Below are positions 22,948-32,474 of a DNA stretch of 64,000 nucleotides, piece by piece. Positions within the stretch are counted from its first letter, which is position 1. The number at the start of each line of letters is the position of its first letter. The DNA is taken from the NCBI GenBank assembly GCA_948567375.1, contig OX419761.1, positions 25,334,243-25,398,242 of the forward strand, read 5' to 3'. Source of the stretch: Lunularia cruciata (Eukaryota > Streptophyta > Marchantiopsida > Lunulariales > Lunulariaceae). The notes beneath the pieces are model-generated. The model was not told the origin of the DNA. It worked only from the letters and a program-made list of their open reading frames with translations, and searched no databases. A program made the position numbers and the translations under genes.

Positions 22948-23200
22948 GACATTAGTACACGAGGAAGAAGAAGCCATGATGGAGATAGAGGAGAAAGGCA
23001 ACTTGAAGTTAGAAGATGAAGTGCCATAGTAGGAAGAGAGAAAAGTTACCATTCAACGAGGAGTTCATTCCAAGCAAAAGGTGAAGTGTTAAGCGGGGCC
23101 AAGTAAGGTAAGAGAGGAGGAGAATGCAAGTTTGGGAAGTGAAGCATCCATTCCTATACGGTGGCTGTAGCTCAAAAGGTGGGTATCAAGAGAAGAAGAG

Positions 23201-24358
23201 GTGAAGAGGGAGATCACTCTGCAAGTCAAGGTAACCCCAAGTGAAGGAGTGGAGTACTTGCGGGAGGTTGTGTGCCCCTTATTGGTTAAGTTAGAACACA
23301 AGAAGAAGGAGATGCAGTCAAAGTGTCCGAAGGTGAAGATTGTGTTGCAGGTGTTAGCACAATTAGTAGAAGAGAACTCGGAATTGAAGAAGAGTATAGT
23401 CCGAGGTGAGGAGGAAAGGGAAGTTCTACGAGTAGATGCAGTAGTACAGAATCAAGTGATTGAGAACTTGAGGAGAGAAGTAAGGGATAGGGAGGAACTA
23501 ATAGAGCAAAATGTCATAGTGAGGGAAAGACAAGTAGTTGAGTATGAAATCTTGCAGCAGCAGTTTGCTGATTTGAGATTAGAAATTATCCATGCTATGG
23601 CAAGAGTAGAAAAAAAAGAGCAAGAGCTCAATCGGGTGATGAAGAGTGGAGAGGAGAAGAAGCAACTGTGGCAACAAGAGTTGACAATGCGGTATAGAGA
23701 AGAAGAGAGGTTGAGAGAGTTACTTCGCAATCAGGAGGAGAAGATTGTACAAAAGGAGAAGGAGAAGGAGGCTATGAAAGCCAAGTTCAAAGTGGAATTG
23801 GCTATGTACAGAGAAGATTGGCTTGCAGACCGAGAACAGAAGAGGAAAATAAGATTGGAGCCATTAAAAGAGATCATGATCAGGATGAATGCGATGCTGA
23901 GTATAGAGGCCAATGTGTGCATCAAAGAGACGAGGCTGCATGAGTTGAAGTTGTTGGTGCAGGAGACGAGGAGGAGACATACAAAGGACAAAGACTTGAA
24001 TGCTTTGTTGATCAGACTAAGAACTCATGTAGATAGGAAGATAATGGAAGTAGAAGACAATATCACGATAAGATTAGACTTAGTGAAATTAGAGATAGAT
24101 AAACTTTGGAAGGATGCTAGAGCAAAACCCAAAGTAGATGAAGTAGGAGTGCAGATGTCTTCAGAGTTACCATTGGAGACATTAGAGAAGAGTGGGTTGG
24201 GAGATAAGGAGTTAGAAAGATTACCTACTAGTGAAATTTCAGATCAAGAAAGAGAACTGTTAGATTTGGTAGAGGAATTAGGAGTTGTGAAACCCAAGGA
24301 CAAAGTAGTAGTGAGTGAAGTTACTTTGGGATCACGTTTGAAAGCGAGGAAGAAGTAG
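23201..24358 (+). CDS. TGTG-family coiled-coil protein, copy B
   Basis: A 385-aa open frame rich in Glu, Lys, Arg and Leu. After a short lead (GVEYLREVVCPLLVKLEHKK) most of residues 35-290 are heptad-like: EENSELKKSI, EEEREVLR, QVVEYEILQQQFADLR, EEKKQLWQQEL, EEERLRELLRNQEEKIVQKEKEKE, ETRLHELKLLVQETR. The C-terminus holds a conserved non-coil tail with ELPLETLEKSG and ERELLDLVEE. Copies A, C, D and E carry the same blocks. No catalytic motif is seen; a structural or oligomerising role is the simplest reading. The family is unknown to me. Confidence 0.7.
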   Translation: MKREITLQVKVTPSEGVEYLREVVCPLLVKLEHKKKEMQSKCPKVKIVLQVLAQLVEENSELKKSIVRGEEEREVLRVDAVVQNQVIENLRREVRDREELIEQNVIVRERQVVEYEILQQQFADLRLEIIHAMARVEKKEQELNRVMKSGEEKKQLWQQELTMRYREEERLRELLRNQEEKIVQKEKEKEAMKAKFKVELAMYREDWLADREQKRKIRLEPLKEIMIRMNAMLSIEANVCIKETRLHELKLLVQETRRRHTKDKDLNALLIRLRTHVDRKIMEVEDNITIRLDLVKLEIDKLWKDARAKPKVDEVGVQMSSELPLETLEKSGLGDKELERLPTSEISDQERELLDLVEELGVVKPKDKVVVSEVTLGSRLKARKK

Positions 24359-25169
24359 ATTTCAGATCGGATTAGTAACAGATTTGAGATCTGAAGAGGC
24401 AGATATGAAGAGGTGCATTGTTATTTTGGATTTGCAGGTTAGAAGAGTTGTTAGGAAATGGTATTTTTGTTAGAATTGTCATTTGCTTCACTATTTAAGA
24501 GTGGCATTCACAGTCTTATGTTGTTCAGTGCTCATTATTTTTGAGAATAGATAAAGCGAAGTGCTGTGAAGCAATGCTCATTGCTTGAGCTTGATTTCTA
24601 GTATCAATATTGTGCTTGTGTTTGTGAGTGTGTGGAGAAATTCAAAGTGCAAGTCAGTGTGCTTTTTGGATGTTGGATTTTGCATCCTTGATCTTCATTT
24701 TGTGTGTTTGATCTTGAGTGAAGTGCAATCGAAGTAATGCTTTAACAGATCTGGGAGGAATTGTAGTGTTGGTACTATTCTGCATTTGTGAGTGCAGTGT
24801 AAAGTTGATGTGAAGCAATTTTGATCGAGAAAGTTGTGCCTTCAATGAAGGGGTAGAACACAATTCTGAGGCAAAGTCGTTTTGCAGTGAAGTGTCATTT
24901 TTGGGAGAGCTTGAATCATCACAATCAAGATTGTTTGGAAAGATTTGATAAAGTTGTGATTAACAAGTGTTAATTTGTAACAAGACTGAGAATCAATGCT
25001 TGTTATTCTCTTTTGGGTGTGGTTTCTACCTGAGAGATTAAAGACACAACCAAGAAGAACTACATTGTGACCTTTGACTTTGTATTTGGACATTTCTGAC
25101 TTGTATCTCTACGGGATCAAACTTTACTTACCTGATTACTGCAAAAGTGATATTTGCCGGGTTGTCACA
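24359..25169 (+). promoter_or_regulatory. TGTG-family conserved 3' end with TATA-like box (copy B)
   Basis: About 0.8 kb of non-coding sequence conserved in all five copies. It opens 'gatctgaagaggcagat'. A CTATTTAAGAGTGGCATT box lies near 24500, then 'agataaagcgaagtg', and the end reads 'ctacctgagagattaaag ... gcaaaagtgatatttgcc ... gttgtcaca'. The layout (TATA box, then about 650 bp to a CA end) resembles the promoter-R-U5 part of an LTR. This is the main argument that the whole element is an LTR. Confidence 0.5.
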
Positions 25170-25760
25170 ACACTCTAGAACTTGGCAGGAGTGTTCTTCA
25201 ACCCAAATGGTAAGAAACTCCATTGATAGAATATATCATTGCCTTGAGAATCAATAGCCCAAAATGTTTTCTTGGACTTGTCCTCCTCCTTGATCAATAA
25301 TTGATGATATCTTACTCAAAGATCCAAAATATTGAAGACCTTTGCATGCCCAATTGCATCAATGATCTCCTCCAATGTAGGCATAATATACCAATCAGCC
25401 CTAGTCTCTAAGTTGATAGGACTTTAATGGAACAATGAAAAGACCTCAAGGGAGTTTGAGGGAGTTCTTGGAGAAAGGTCAAACATTTGAGAGTTCAAGG
25501 CTTGTATATTTGTCAATACATACACAAATGACATTTTTTTTACCTCTTTAGAACCATCTTGTTGTAGGTTTTCCATAACTACCATGTTTGTGGACTTAAG
25601 ATCTTTGTGGATAGAGTTATGAGCATTTGAAATTTTAGGTTTCCCCAAGGTCTTGGAGTTGAATGGGAGGATTTTATCTCTATCAATATACGTCCAAATC
25701 ATGTGAAATTTATCTCTTTGGAAACATCTCAAGGCCTTTGATTAAAGCCAATTTGCCATT
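25170..25760 (-). pseudogene. G5: gypsy RT fragment, 5' side
   Basis: On the minus strand the RT fingers and palm read ADWYIMPTLEEIIDAIGHAKVFNILDL, with YHQLLIKEEDKSKKTFWAI and WSFLPFGLKNTPAKF (about 25170-25410). Upstream of that is a linker frame (25424-25732). Together with 20900-21167 this is one gypsy RT split by TGTG copy B. The fossil is broken several times. The right side stops at copy C. Confidence 0.75.
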
Positions 25761-26489
25761 CATAGTGTGGTGCCCATATTTTATTTTATTTTCAAAATAA
25801 AGAAGAAGAAGTGTATAGAGAAGTCCAATTGCACTTGTATGGCCAAAGAAGGCAGAGAAAAGAGTCTTTGAGATGAAACCCGAAGTAAAGTGACTTTGGG
25901 TCATGAGGCAAAGTACTTGGAAATTCCCTATCAGCATTCAACCCAAAGTAAAGTGTCTTCGTATTGGGGGGAGCTGAACCCAAGGCAAAGACAGTCTAAC
26001 AACCTTTCATCGGGGCGAGAAATTCAAGAAGGGACCGTTCAAAAACCAGTAGCCCATACGCGCAAAGGTTGATTGATAGTGATAGGTGCATGCAGGAGGT
26101 GTGATTTCTTGGTAGAAACTCAAAGTGAAGAAAGACGAAGAAAGCGCAACTCTTTAAAAATCAAACTTGCAACGACAAAATGTTGAGTAATTTTCCTTCG
26201 CCATTGAGAAGTTGTCTTGCAGGTGATTGTGAGAAGGGAATTAGAGTTGGAATCGCGTTAGTGTGTAAGGGAGAAGTTGCGAGATTGAAATCAAGAGATA
26301 GTGAGAAGGCAGAAGAGATGGGAGGAGGAAAGAAGAACTCTGAATTCACAGTGAGAAATCATGCGATTTGGAAGTTAGATGTGATCGCTAGGATCAAAGT
26401 CTTGAGCTGACTTTGGATCACTTTCTTGGCATGGAACTGGAATGTGAGCTTTCCAAGTTTCATGACAAAAATCATCGAGAGCAAGTGTC

Positions 26490-27182
26490 TTGATGGACCC
26501 GAGGAGGAAGGGAAGAGAGGAAATCCGGCTTGCTGGACAGAGTCGGATTGGAGACTTGTACTCGGGAAGGAAGCAAGCTCGGAGCAAGGGGGCCACGTTC
26601 TTGGGGAAGGGAGAGATAGCTCAAGAGACTCAAGAGGTGAGAGATGCATTCTCATCAAAGCGGACAAAGAATGGGTACAAAGTTGAGAGCTACAAAGACC
26701 TTGTGAAGAGAGGAATTGTGAGTGCACTGATGGCCATCCTAAAGCCAGAGAGAACCATGTATGTGATGAAACACCAAGCGGTATTCTTTCACAAGTTATT
26801 GGCAAGAGAACCGATTAATTGGGCGAGGTGTTTCCATGGGAGAACAAGGCAAATGGTGTGGAATCTGCAGGATAAATCGCCTCCACACTACATCGTGCCG
26901 TTTGCAGTGCATTTCTACCTCGGGTTGAATTTGTTGAACTCGGCGGAGCAAACTCAGATGGTGTTGCACTTCCATCCTGATTTGAGAAAGGAGGTCAATG
27001 TCAAAGAGCAGCAATACATCTTGCAAATCAGGAGCACCGACGGCTACTACACGAAGAAAGGGAAGAACGTGGAGATCATAGTGAGTACCCCAAATACAAA
27101 GAAGCAAAGGCGGCAGAGAAAAGGCGGCAGGGCAAAGCCAAAGACACAAAGAAACCTTGGAAGACCAGGAGAGGCAACCTGA
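26490..27182 (+). CDS. TGTG-family N-terminal domain, copy C
   Basis: This 230-aa open part carries VRDAFSSKRTKNGYKVESYK, LMAILKPERTMYVMKHQAVFFHK, EPINWARCFHGRTRQMVWNL, PFAVHFYLGLNLLNSA, HFHPDLRKEV and EQQYILQIRS, colinear with copy B. Family unknown. The homologous region begins a little upstream, near 26426. Confidence 0.6.
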   Translation: MMDPRRKGREEIRLAGQSRIGDLYSGRKQARSKGATFLGKGEIAQETQEVRDAFSSKRTKNGYKVESYKDLVKRGIVSALMAILKPERTMYVMKHQAVFFHKLLAREPINWARCFHGRTRQMVWNLQDKSPPHYIVPFAVHFYLGLNLLNSAEQTQMVLHFHPDLRKEVNVKEQQYILQIRSTDGYYTKKGKNVEIIVSTPNTKKQRRQRKGGRAKPKTQRNLGRPGEAT

Positions 27183-27712
27183 GGCGAGGTATGGTGGTGA
27201 TCGAGTCAGAGGATGAAGACTCAGAAGGTGATGCCAAGCTTAAGACTGAAGACTCGGAGCACGAGGAGCCCGAGCTAACGCTACAGAGTTGAGATACAAG
27301 TAGCAACAGTGATGAAGGAGGAGAAATGACATCGGCGTTGGCGGCTGCAGAAGAAGAAGAAGAAGGAGTGCAAGCAGAAATTGAAGCCAAGGACAACACA
27401 CAATTGGAAGACAAAGTGACAGACCCTAAAGAGAAGAAGATCGCAGTGCAGAGAGGAGTTCGCTCGAGATGTAAGGCGAAGTACAAAGCAGGTCCAAGTA
27501 CGGTGAAGGAAGAAGCACCTGAAAGCTCGGGAAGCGAGGTGTCTATTCCGATATGATGACTGCATCAAAGAAGGCAAGTATCGGGAGAAGAAGAGGTAAA
27601 GAAGGAGATCACTCCACAGGTTGAAGTAGTTTCCAATGATGGAGTGGAGTACCTGTGAGAAGTTGTGTGCCCATTGTTAGTAAAGCTAGAGTACAGGAAG
27701 AAGGAGATGTAG

Positions 27713-28771
27713 TTGACTTGTCCAGAGGTGAAGATTGTGTTGCAAGTATTAGCAAGACTGGAAGAAGAAAACTTGGAGTTGAAGAAGAGTATCACCCAAG
27801 GTGAGGAGGAAAGAGAAGTACTGCAAGCGGAAGCAGTAGTGAGAAGTCAGGTAATTGAAGACCTGAAGAGAGAAGTGAATTATCAAGAGGATCTTGTGAA
27901 GAAGAGTGACATAGCAAGGGAGAGACAAGTAGCTGAGTACGAGATCTTGAAGCAGCAGTTTGCTGATTCAAGAGTAGAGGTTATCCATGATATGGCAAGA
28001 GTAGCTGCAAAGGATCAGGAGCTTGATAGGGTGATGGAGAGTGTCAAGGAGAAGAAGCAACTTTGGCAACAAGAGTTGGCAGTACAATATAGAGAAGAAG
28101 AAAGATTACGAGAGTTACTTCGTAATCAGGAGGAGAGAGTTGTACAAAAGGAGAAGGAGAAGGAGACGGTGAAAGCTGAGTTCGAAGCAAAATTGGCGAT
28201 GTACAGGGAGGACTGGCTTGCAGATCAAGAACATGAAAGGAAGATGAGATTGGAGCCTTTGAAGGAGATAGTCCTCAAGATGAATGTGATGTTAAGTACA
28301 GAGGCAAGCATTTGGATTGAAGAGACGAGGCTGCACGAGTTGAAGTTGTTGGTGCAGGAGACGAGGCAAAGACAGGCAAAGGACACGGATTTGAATGCCT
28401 TGTTAATTAGTCTCAGAACTCGTGTAGACAGAAAGATCTTAGAGGTAGAAGATAATATTTTGATTAGATTAGACTTAGTGAAAAAAGAGATAGAAAAACT
28501 TCGGAAAGATATTAGAGCAAAACCCAAAGTAGATAACATAGGAGTGCAAATGTCTTCGGAGTTACCGGTAGAGACATTAGAGAAGAGTGGGTCGAGAGAT
28601 GAAGAGTTAGATAGATTACCCACTAGTGCAATTTCAAATCAGGAAAGAGAATTGCTGGATCTGGTAGAAGAGGTAGAAGATATGAAACCCGAGGACAGAG
28701 TATTAGGAAGTAAATTTACTTCGGGTTTGGGGTTGAAAGCCGATGACGAAGTAGACATTGGATCGGACTAG
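27713..28771 (+). CDS. TGTG-family coiled-coil protein, copy C
   Basis: A 352-aa open frame colinear with the copy B coiled coil. Blocks in order: CPEVKIVLQVLARLEEEN, VIEDLKREV, ERQVAEYEILKQQFADSR, EEERLRELLRNQEERVVQKEKEKE, MYREDWLADQEHERK, EETRLHELKLLVQETRQRQAKDTDLNALLISLRTRVDRKILEVEDN. The acidic tail has ELPVETLEKSG, ERELLDLVEEVEDMKPEDRV and DEVDIGSD. It is longer at the C-terminus than copy B. Its preservation beside that of B suggests either recent spread or selection on the reading frame. Confidence 0.7.
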   Translation: MTCPEVKIVLQVLARLEEENLELKKSITQGEEEREVLQAEAVVRSQVIEDLKREVNYQEDLVKKSDIARERQVAEYEILKQQFADSRVEVIHDMARVAAKDQELDRVMESVKEKKQLWQQELAVQYREEERLRELLRNQEERVVQKEKEKETVKAEFEAKLAMYREDWLADQEHERKMRLEPLKEIVLKMNVMLSTEASIWIEETRLHELKLLVQETRQRQAKDTDLNALLISLRTRVDRKILEVEDNILIRLDLVKKEIEKLRKDIRAKPKVDNIGVQMSSELPVETLEKSGSRDEELDRLPTSAISNQERELLDLVEEVEDMKPEDRVLGSKFTSGLGLKADDEVDIGSD

Positions 28772-29563
28772 TAACAATTTTGAGATTTGAAGAGGTAGAT
28801 ATGAAGAGGTGCATTGTTATTTCTGATCTGCACGTTAGAATAGGTATTATAGAACGGTATAGTTGTTAGAATTGTCAATTTGTTTACTACTTAAGAGTGG
28901 CATTTGCAAAGAATTGTTGTTCAATGCTCATTATTTTTGAGAATAGATAAAGCGAAGTGTTGTGAAGCAGTGCTTGTTGCTTGAGCTTGATTCCAAGTAT
29001 CAACGTTGTACTTGTGTTTGTGAGTGTTTGGAGAAATTCAAAGTGCAAGTCAGTGTGCTTGTTGGATGTTGGATTCCACAGCCTTGATCTTCATTCTGTG
29101 TGTTTGATCTTGAGTGAAGTGCAATCAAAGCAATGCCTTAACAAATCTGAGAGGAATTGTAGTGTTGGTAGTATTTTGCATTTGTGAGTGCAGTGCGAGG
29201 TTGATGTGAAGCAATTTTGATCGAGGAAGTTGTGCCTTCAGTGGAAGGGTGGAACACCATTCTAAGGCAAAGTCGTTTTGCAGTGAAGTGCCATTTTTGG
29301 GAGAGCTTGAATCATCACAATCAAGATTGTTTGGAAAGATTTGATGGAGTTGTGATTAAGGAGTGTGAATTTGTGACAAGACTGCGAGTTAGTGCTTGTT
29401 ACTCTCTTCTGGGTGTGGTTTCTACTTGAGAGATTAAAGACGCAACCAAGAAGAACTACTTTGTTACTTTGCTTTGTATTTGACCAACTCGGACTCGTAT
29501 CTCTGCGGGAACAAACTTTACTTACCCAATTACCGCAAAAGTGATATTTGCCGAGTTGTCACA

Positions 29564-29890
29564 CATAAGATATGCAAGCTTAAGTTATAAACATCTTAAT
29601 ACACTTGAATGGTTCTTGATTTTGAGTTTTGGCAGCACATACTCAAATGGACTAATCTTTGAAATTACTTGAGCAAATGAAGTATTTCACATTTCATAAG
29701 AAGCACCATGCTAAGAGCATTCAATTAAGGCCAAGCCTGCTTTTTTTTGGAGAAATACACAAGGCATTCTAGATTTGTGAATTTTGAGAAAACTTTGAGA
29801 AATCTATGTGATTGGATGCAAATTTGAAGATGAGCAAGTCTACAAGATTCATAAGGGATTATAGAGCTTTGAATGTTGCACTAATGATAT
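29564..29890. other. Spacer, nothing recognised
   Basis: AT-rich sequence between TGTG copy C and a LINE fragment, with no coding or repeat signal that I can identify. Confidence 0.4.
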
Positions 29891-30706
29891 CTTTCACACA
29901 ACTACACCAATTGTAGTCATGAGAGAACTCAACCCCAAGTACTTGTGAGAAGAAACCTGCTCCAAGCACTTTTCATTAAAGTAGAGAGGTGTCACACCTT
30001 TAGAACCCAAATTGAACTTGTCAAGGTTTACCTCCATCTTTATTTGGTTGCAAAATAAAAGAAGAGAATCCAACAACTTCTGCAAACTCCTTGGATTGGT
30101 GGAGAGTAGCACTACATCATCTGCATAAAGGAATGTATGTATCATCAAAGAGCCAACCTACACACCTATAGCTCTAACTTCCATGAGTATTCTCTCTAGG
30201 TCATTAATGAAGATTCCAAATAGAGTTAGAGATAGAGAGGAACCTTTAATCACTCCCATTGTTCTTAGGATGTCTTGAGAACTCAAAGGTGAGATTCTCT
30301 CAATCACCTTTTTATAGAGTCTAGAGATAACACCAATCAAATTAGGTGAAACACCAACTTTAATGAGTCTCTCACTTAGAGATTTCCTAAGAGCCTTATC
30401 AAAGGCCTTCTTGAAATCAATAAAGAAACATACAGAGCTCTTCCACCCCTCTGGACTTCCACCAATAAACATGGAGTACTAGTAGATGGTCCAAGGTACT
30501 AAAGCTAAAGGTTCATGATCTGAAATCAACTTTGCACTTGACATTAATTTTGTAATTTTTAGCCCAAGTACTCAATTTTGATACCAAAATTTGACCATAT
30601 CACTAAGCAAAGATACAACCAACTAGAATGGCACAATAATTGGTAACAAGATCTCTTTGGCCAGACTTGTGAATGGGAACTATCTTCTTCAAGCATGTAG
30701 GTTGGC
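29891..30706 (-). mobile_element. LINE fragment L5 (minus strand)
   Basis: Minus-strand frames 30158-30472 and 29894-30148 read VCFFIDFKKAFDKALR, RTMGVIKGSSLSLTLFGIFINDLERILMEVRAIGV, then MMIHTFLYADDVVLLSTNPRSLQKLLDSLLLFCNQ. YADD is the RT catalytic box. Upstream, near 30670-30700, is the reverse complement of the KKxxPIHKSGQ block. It is the same LINE family as L1-L4, with several disruptions. Confidence 0.85.
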
Positions 30707-31189
30707 TCTTTGATGATACATGCACTCCTTTATGTAGAAGATGTAGTGCTCCTCTCCACCAATCCAAAGAATTTACAAAACCTATTGGATTCTCTTATTT
30801 TGTTTTGCAATCAAGAAAAGATAGAGGTGAACCTTGACAAGTCCAAGGTGATTATTGTTGGTTCTAAAGGTGTCACACCTTTCTTCTTTGATGAAAGGTG
30901 TTTGGAACAAGTTTCTTTTTGTAAGTACTTGGCAATTGAGTTTTCTCATGACTATTATTGGCCTACTTGCCTGAAGAATAGAATCAATGTAGAGCTTTGT
31001 ATTCACTCATGAATTGCTCAAGACTTGCTTATCTTGCCACTTGGGAATTGAAGAAGGTGTTGATCAAATCTCTTGTATAGCCTGTGGTTCTCTATGGTGC
31101 TCAGATTTGGGATCCAGGTACTATGAAGACTTGGTGGCAAAAGGTTGAGAGTTCAAAAAGTGTTTTTGTGTGATAAACTTGGTGTAAGT
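30707..31189 (+). mobile_element. LINE fragment L6 (plus strand), cut by copy D
   Basis: The plus-strand frame 30710-31012 reads MMIHALLYVEDVVLLSTNPKNLQNLLDSLILFCNQEKIEVNLDKSKVIIVGSKGVTPFFFDERCLEQVSFCKYLAIEFSHDYYW. The sequence then runs to 'gataaacttggtgtaagt', where TGTG copy D begins. It overlaps the same LINE region as L5 in the opposite direction, forming a large inverted repeat. Confidence 0.85.
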
Positions 31190-31846
31190 TGTGGTGCCCA
31201 CATTATTTTTTTTTCAAAATAGAGTAGAAGAAGTGTATAGAGAAGTCGGATTGCGTCTGTATGGCCAAAGAAGGCAAAGAAAAGAGTCTTTGGGATGAAA
31301 CCCAAAGTAAAGTGACTTTGGGTCATAAGGCAAAGTACTCGGAAATGCCCTATCAGTATACAACTCGAAGTAAGAAGTCTTCCTATCAAGGGGAGCTCAA
31401 CCCAAGGCAAAGTTAGTCTAACAACCTTTTGTCGGGGTGAGAAATTCAAGAAGGGACCGTTCAAAACTGGTGGCCCATACGCGTGAAGTATGATTGACAG
31501 TGATAGGTGCATGCAAGAGGTGTGATTTCTCGGTAGAAACTCAAATTGAAGAGAGACAAAGAAAGTGAAACTCTATAAAAATCAAGCTCGCAACAAAGCA
31601 ATGCTGAGCAATTTTCCTTCACCGTTGAGAAGTTGTCCTATAGGTGATCATGGGAAGGGAAATAAAGTGGAAGACGCGCTAGTGTGTAAGGGAGAAGTTG
31701 CAAGAGTGAAACCGAGAGACAATGAGAAAGCAAGAGAGATGGGAAGAGGAAAGAAGAACTCCAAATTTGTAGTGAGGAATCATGCGATTTGGAGGTTAGA
31801 TGTAATCGCAAGAATCAAAGTCTTGAGCTAACTTTGGATTATATTC

Positions 31847-32440
31847 TTGGCATGGAACTGGAATGTTAGTTTTCTAGGTTTCATGACTGAGATCATCGAG
31901 AGCAAATGTCTCGATGGACCCAAGGAAGAAGGGAAGAGAGGAAATCCGGCTTGCTGGACAAAGTCGGATTGGAGATTAGTACTTGGAAAGGAAGCAAGCA
32001 TGGAGCAAGGTGCCACGTTCTTGGGGAAGGGAAAGATAACCAAAGAAACCCAAGAAGTGAGGGATGCATTCTCGTCAAAGCGGACGAAGAATGGATACAA
32101 AGTAGAGAGCTATAAAGATCCTATCAAGAGGAGGATTGTGAGTGCTCTGATGGCAATCCTAAAGCCAGAGAGAACAACCTACGTGATGAAACACCAAGCG
32201 GTGTTCTTTCACAAATTTTTTGTAGGAGAACCAATAAATTGGGCTAGGTGCTTCCATCGAAGGACGTGACAAATGGTGTGGAATTTGTGGGATAAATCGC
32301 CTCCACATTACATTGTGCCGTTTGCATAGCACTTCTACCTCGGGTTGAATTTGCTGAACTCGAATGGTGTCGCACTTCCACCCCGACTTAAGAAGAGAAG
32401 TTGATGTAGAGGAGCAATAGTACATCCTTCAAATCTGAAG
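31847..32440 (+). pseudogene. TGTG-family N-terminal domain, copy D
   Basis: MAWNWNVSFLGFMTEIIESK opens the region. EEGKRGNP, VRDAFSSKRTKNGYKVESYKDPIKRRIVSALMAILKPERT and FVGEPINWARCFH are colinear with copies B and C. Family unknown. Confidence 0.6.
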
Positions 32441-32474
32441 CACTAACAAGTACTACAAGAAGACGGGGAAGAAT

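Larger units (their letters stand above)
21168..25169 (+). mobile_element. TGTG-family element, copy B (full length, 4.0 kb)
   Basis: Ends are TGTGGTACCCACA and GGGTTGTCACA, with an exact 5-bp duplication acact on both sides, inserted in the RT of minus-strand gypsy G5. Inside, in order: a TATA box (CTATAAAAAT at about 21550, +380 from the start); an N-terminal domain frame (21871-22761); a 211-bp tandem duplication; a 385-aa coiled-coil frame (23201-24358); and a 0.8-kb 3' non-coding end with a second TATTTAAG box near 24503. No RT, integrase or transposase is seen and no LTR pair is present within it. It looks like a solo LTR with a gene in U3, or an element of unknown class. As a fossil it is fairly well preserved, with a few breaks. 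Confidence 0.8.
25766..29563 (+). mobile_element. TGTG-family element, copy C (3.8 kb)
   Basis: Starts TGTGGTGCCCATATT and ends GAGTTGTCACA. The flanking five bases are catag on the left and cataa on the right, a one-mismatch target duplication. It has the same order of parts as copy B: TATA-like TTTAAAAAT near 26155, N-terminal domain about 26426-27180, charged linker, coiled coil 27713-28771, and a conserved 3' end with TACTTAAGAGTGG near 28890. It sits about 0.6 kb from copy B on the same strand. It is a fossil with a few breaks. Confidence 0.8.

Noticed and set aside
21168-25169. TGTG family as a Helitron, CACTA, hAT or Mutator DNA transposon
   Set aside because: Ends are TG...CA with 5-bp duplications. 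There are no TC...CTRR ends, no CACTA start, no 8-9-bp duplication and no long terminal inverted repeat. Only TGTG/CACA and a loose ACCC are shared between the ends.
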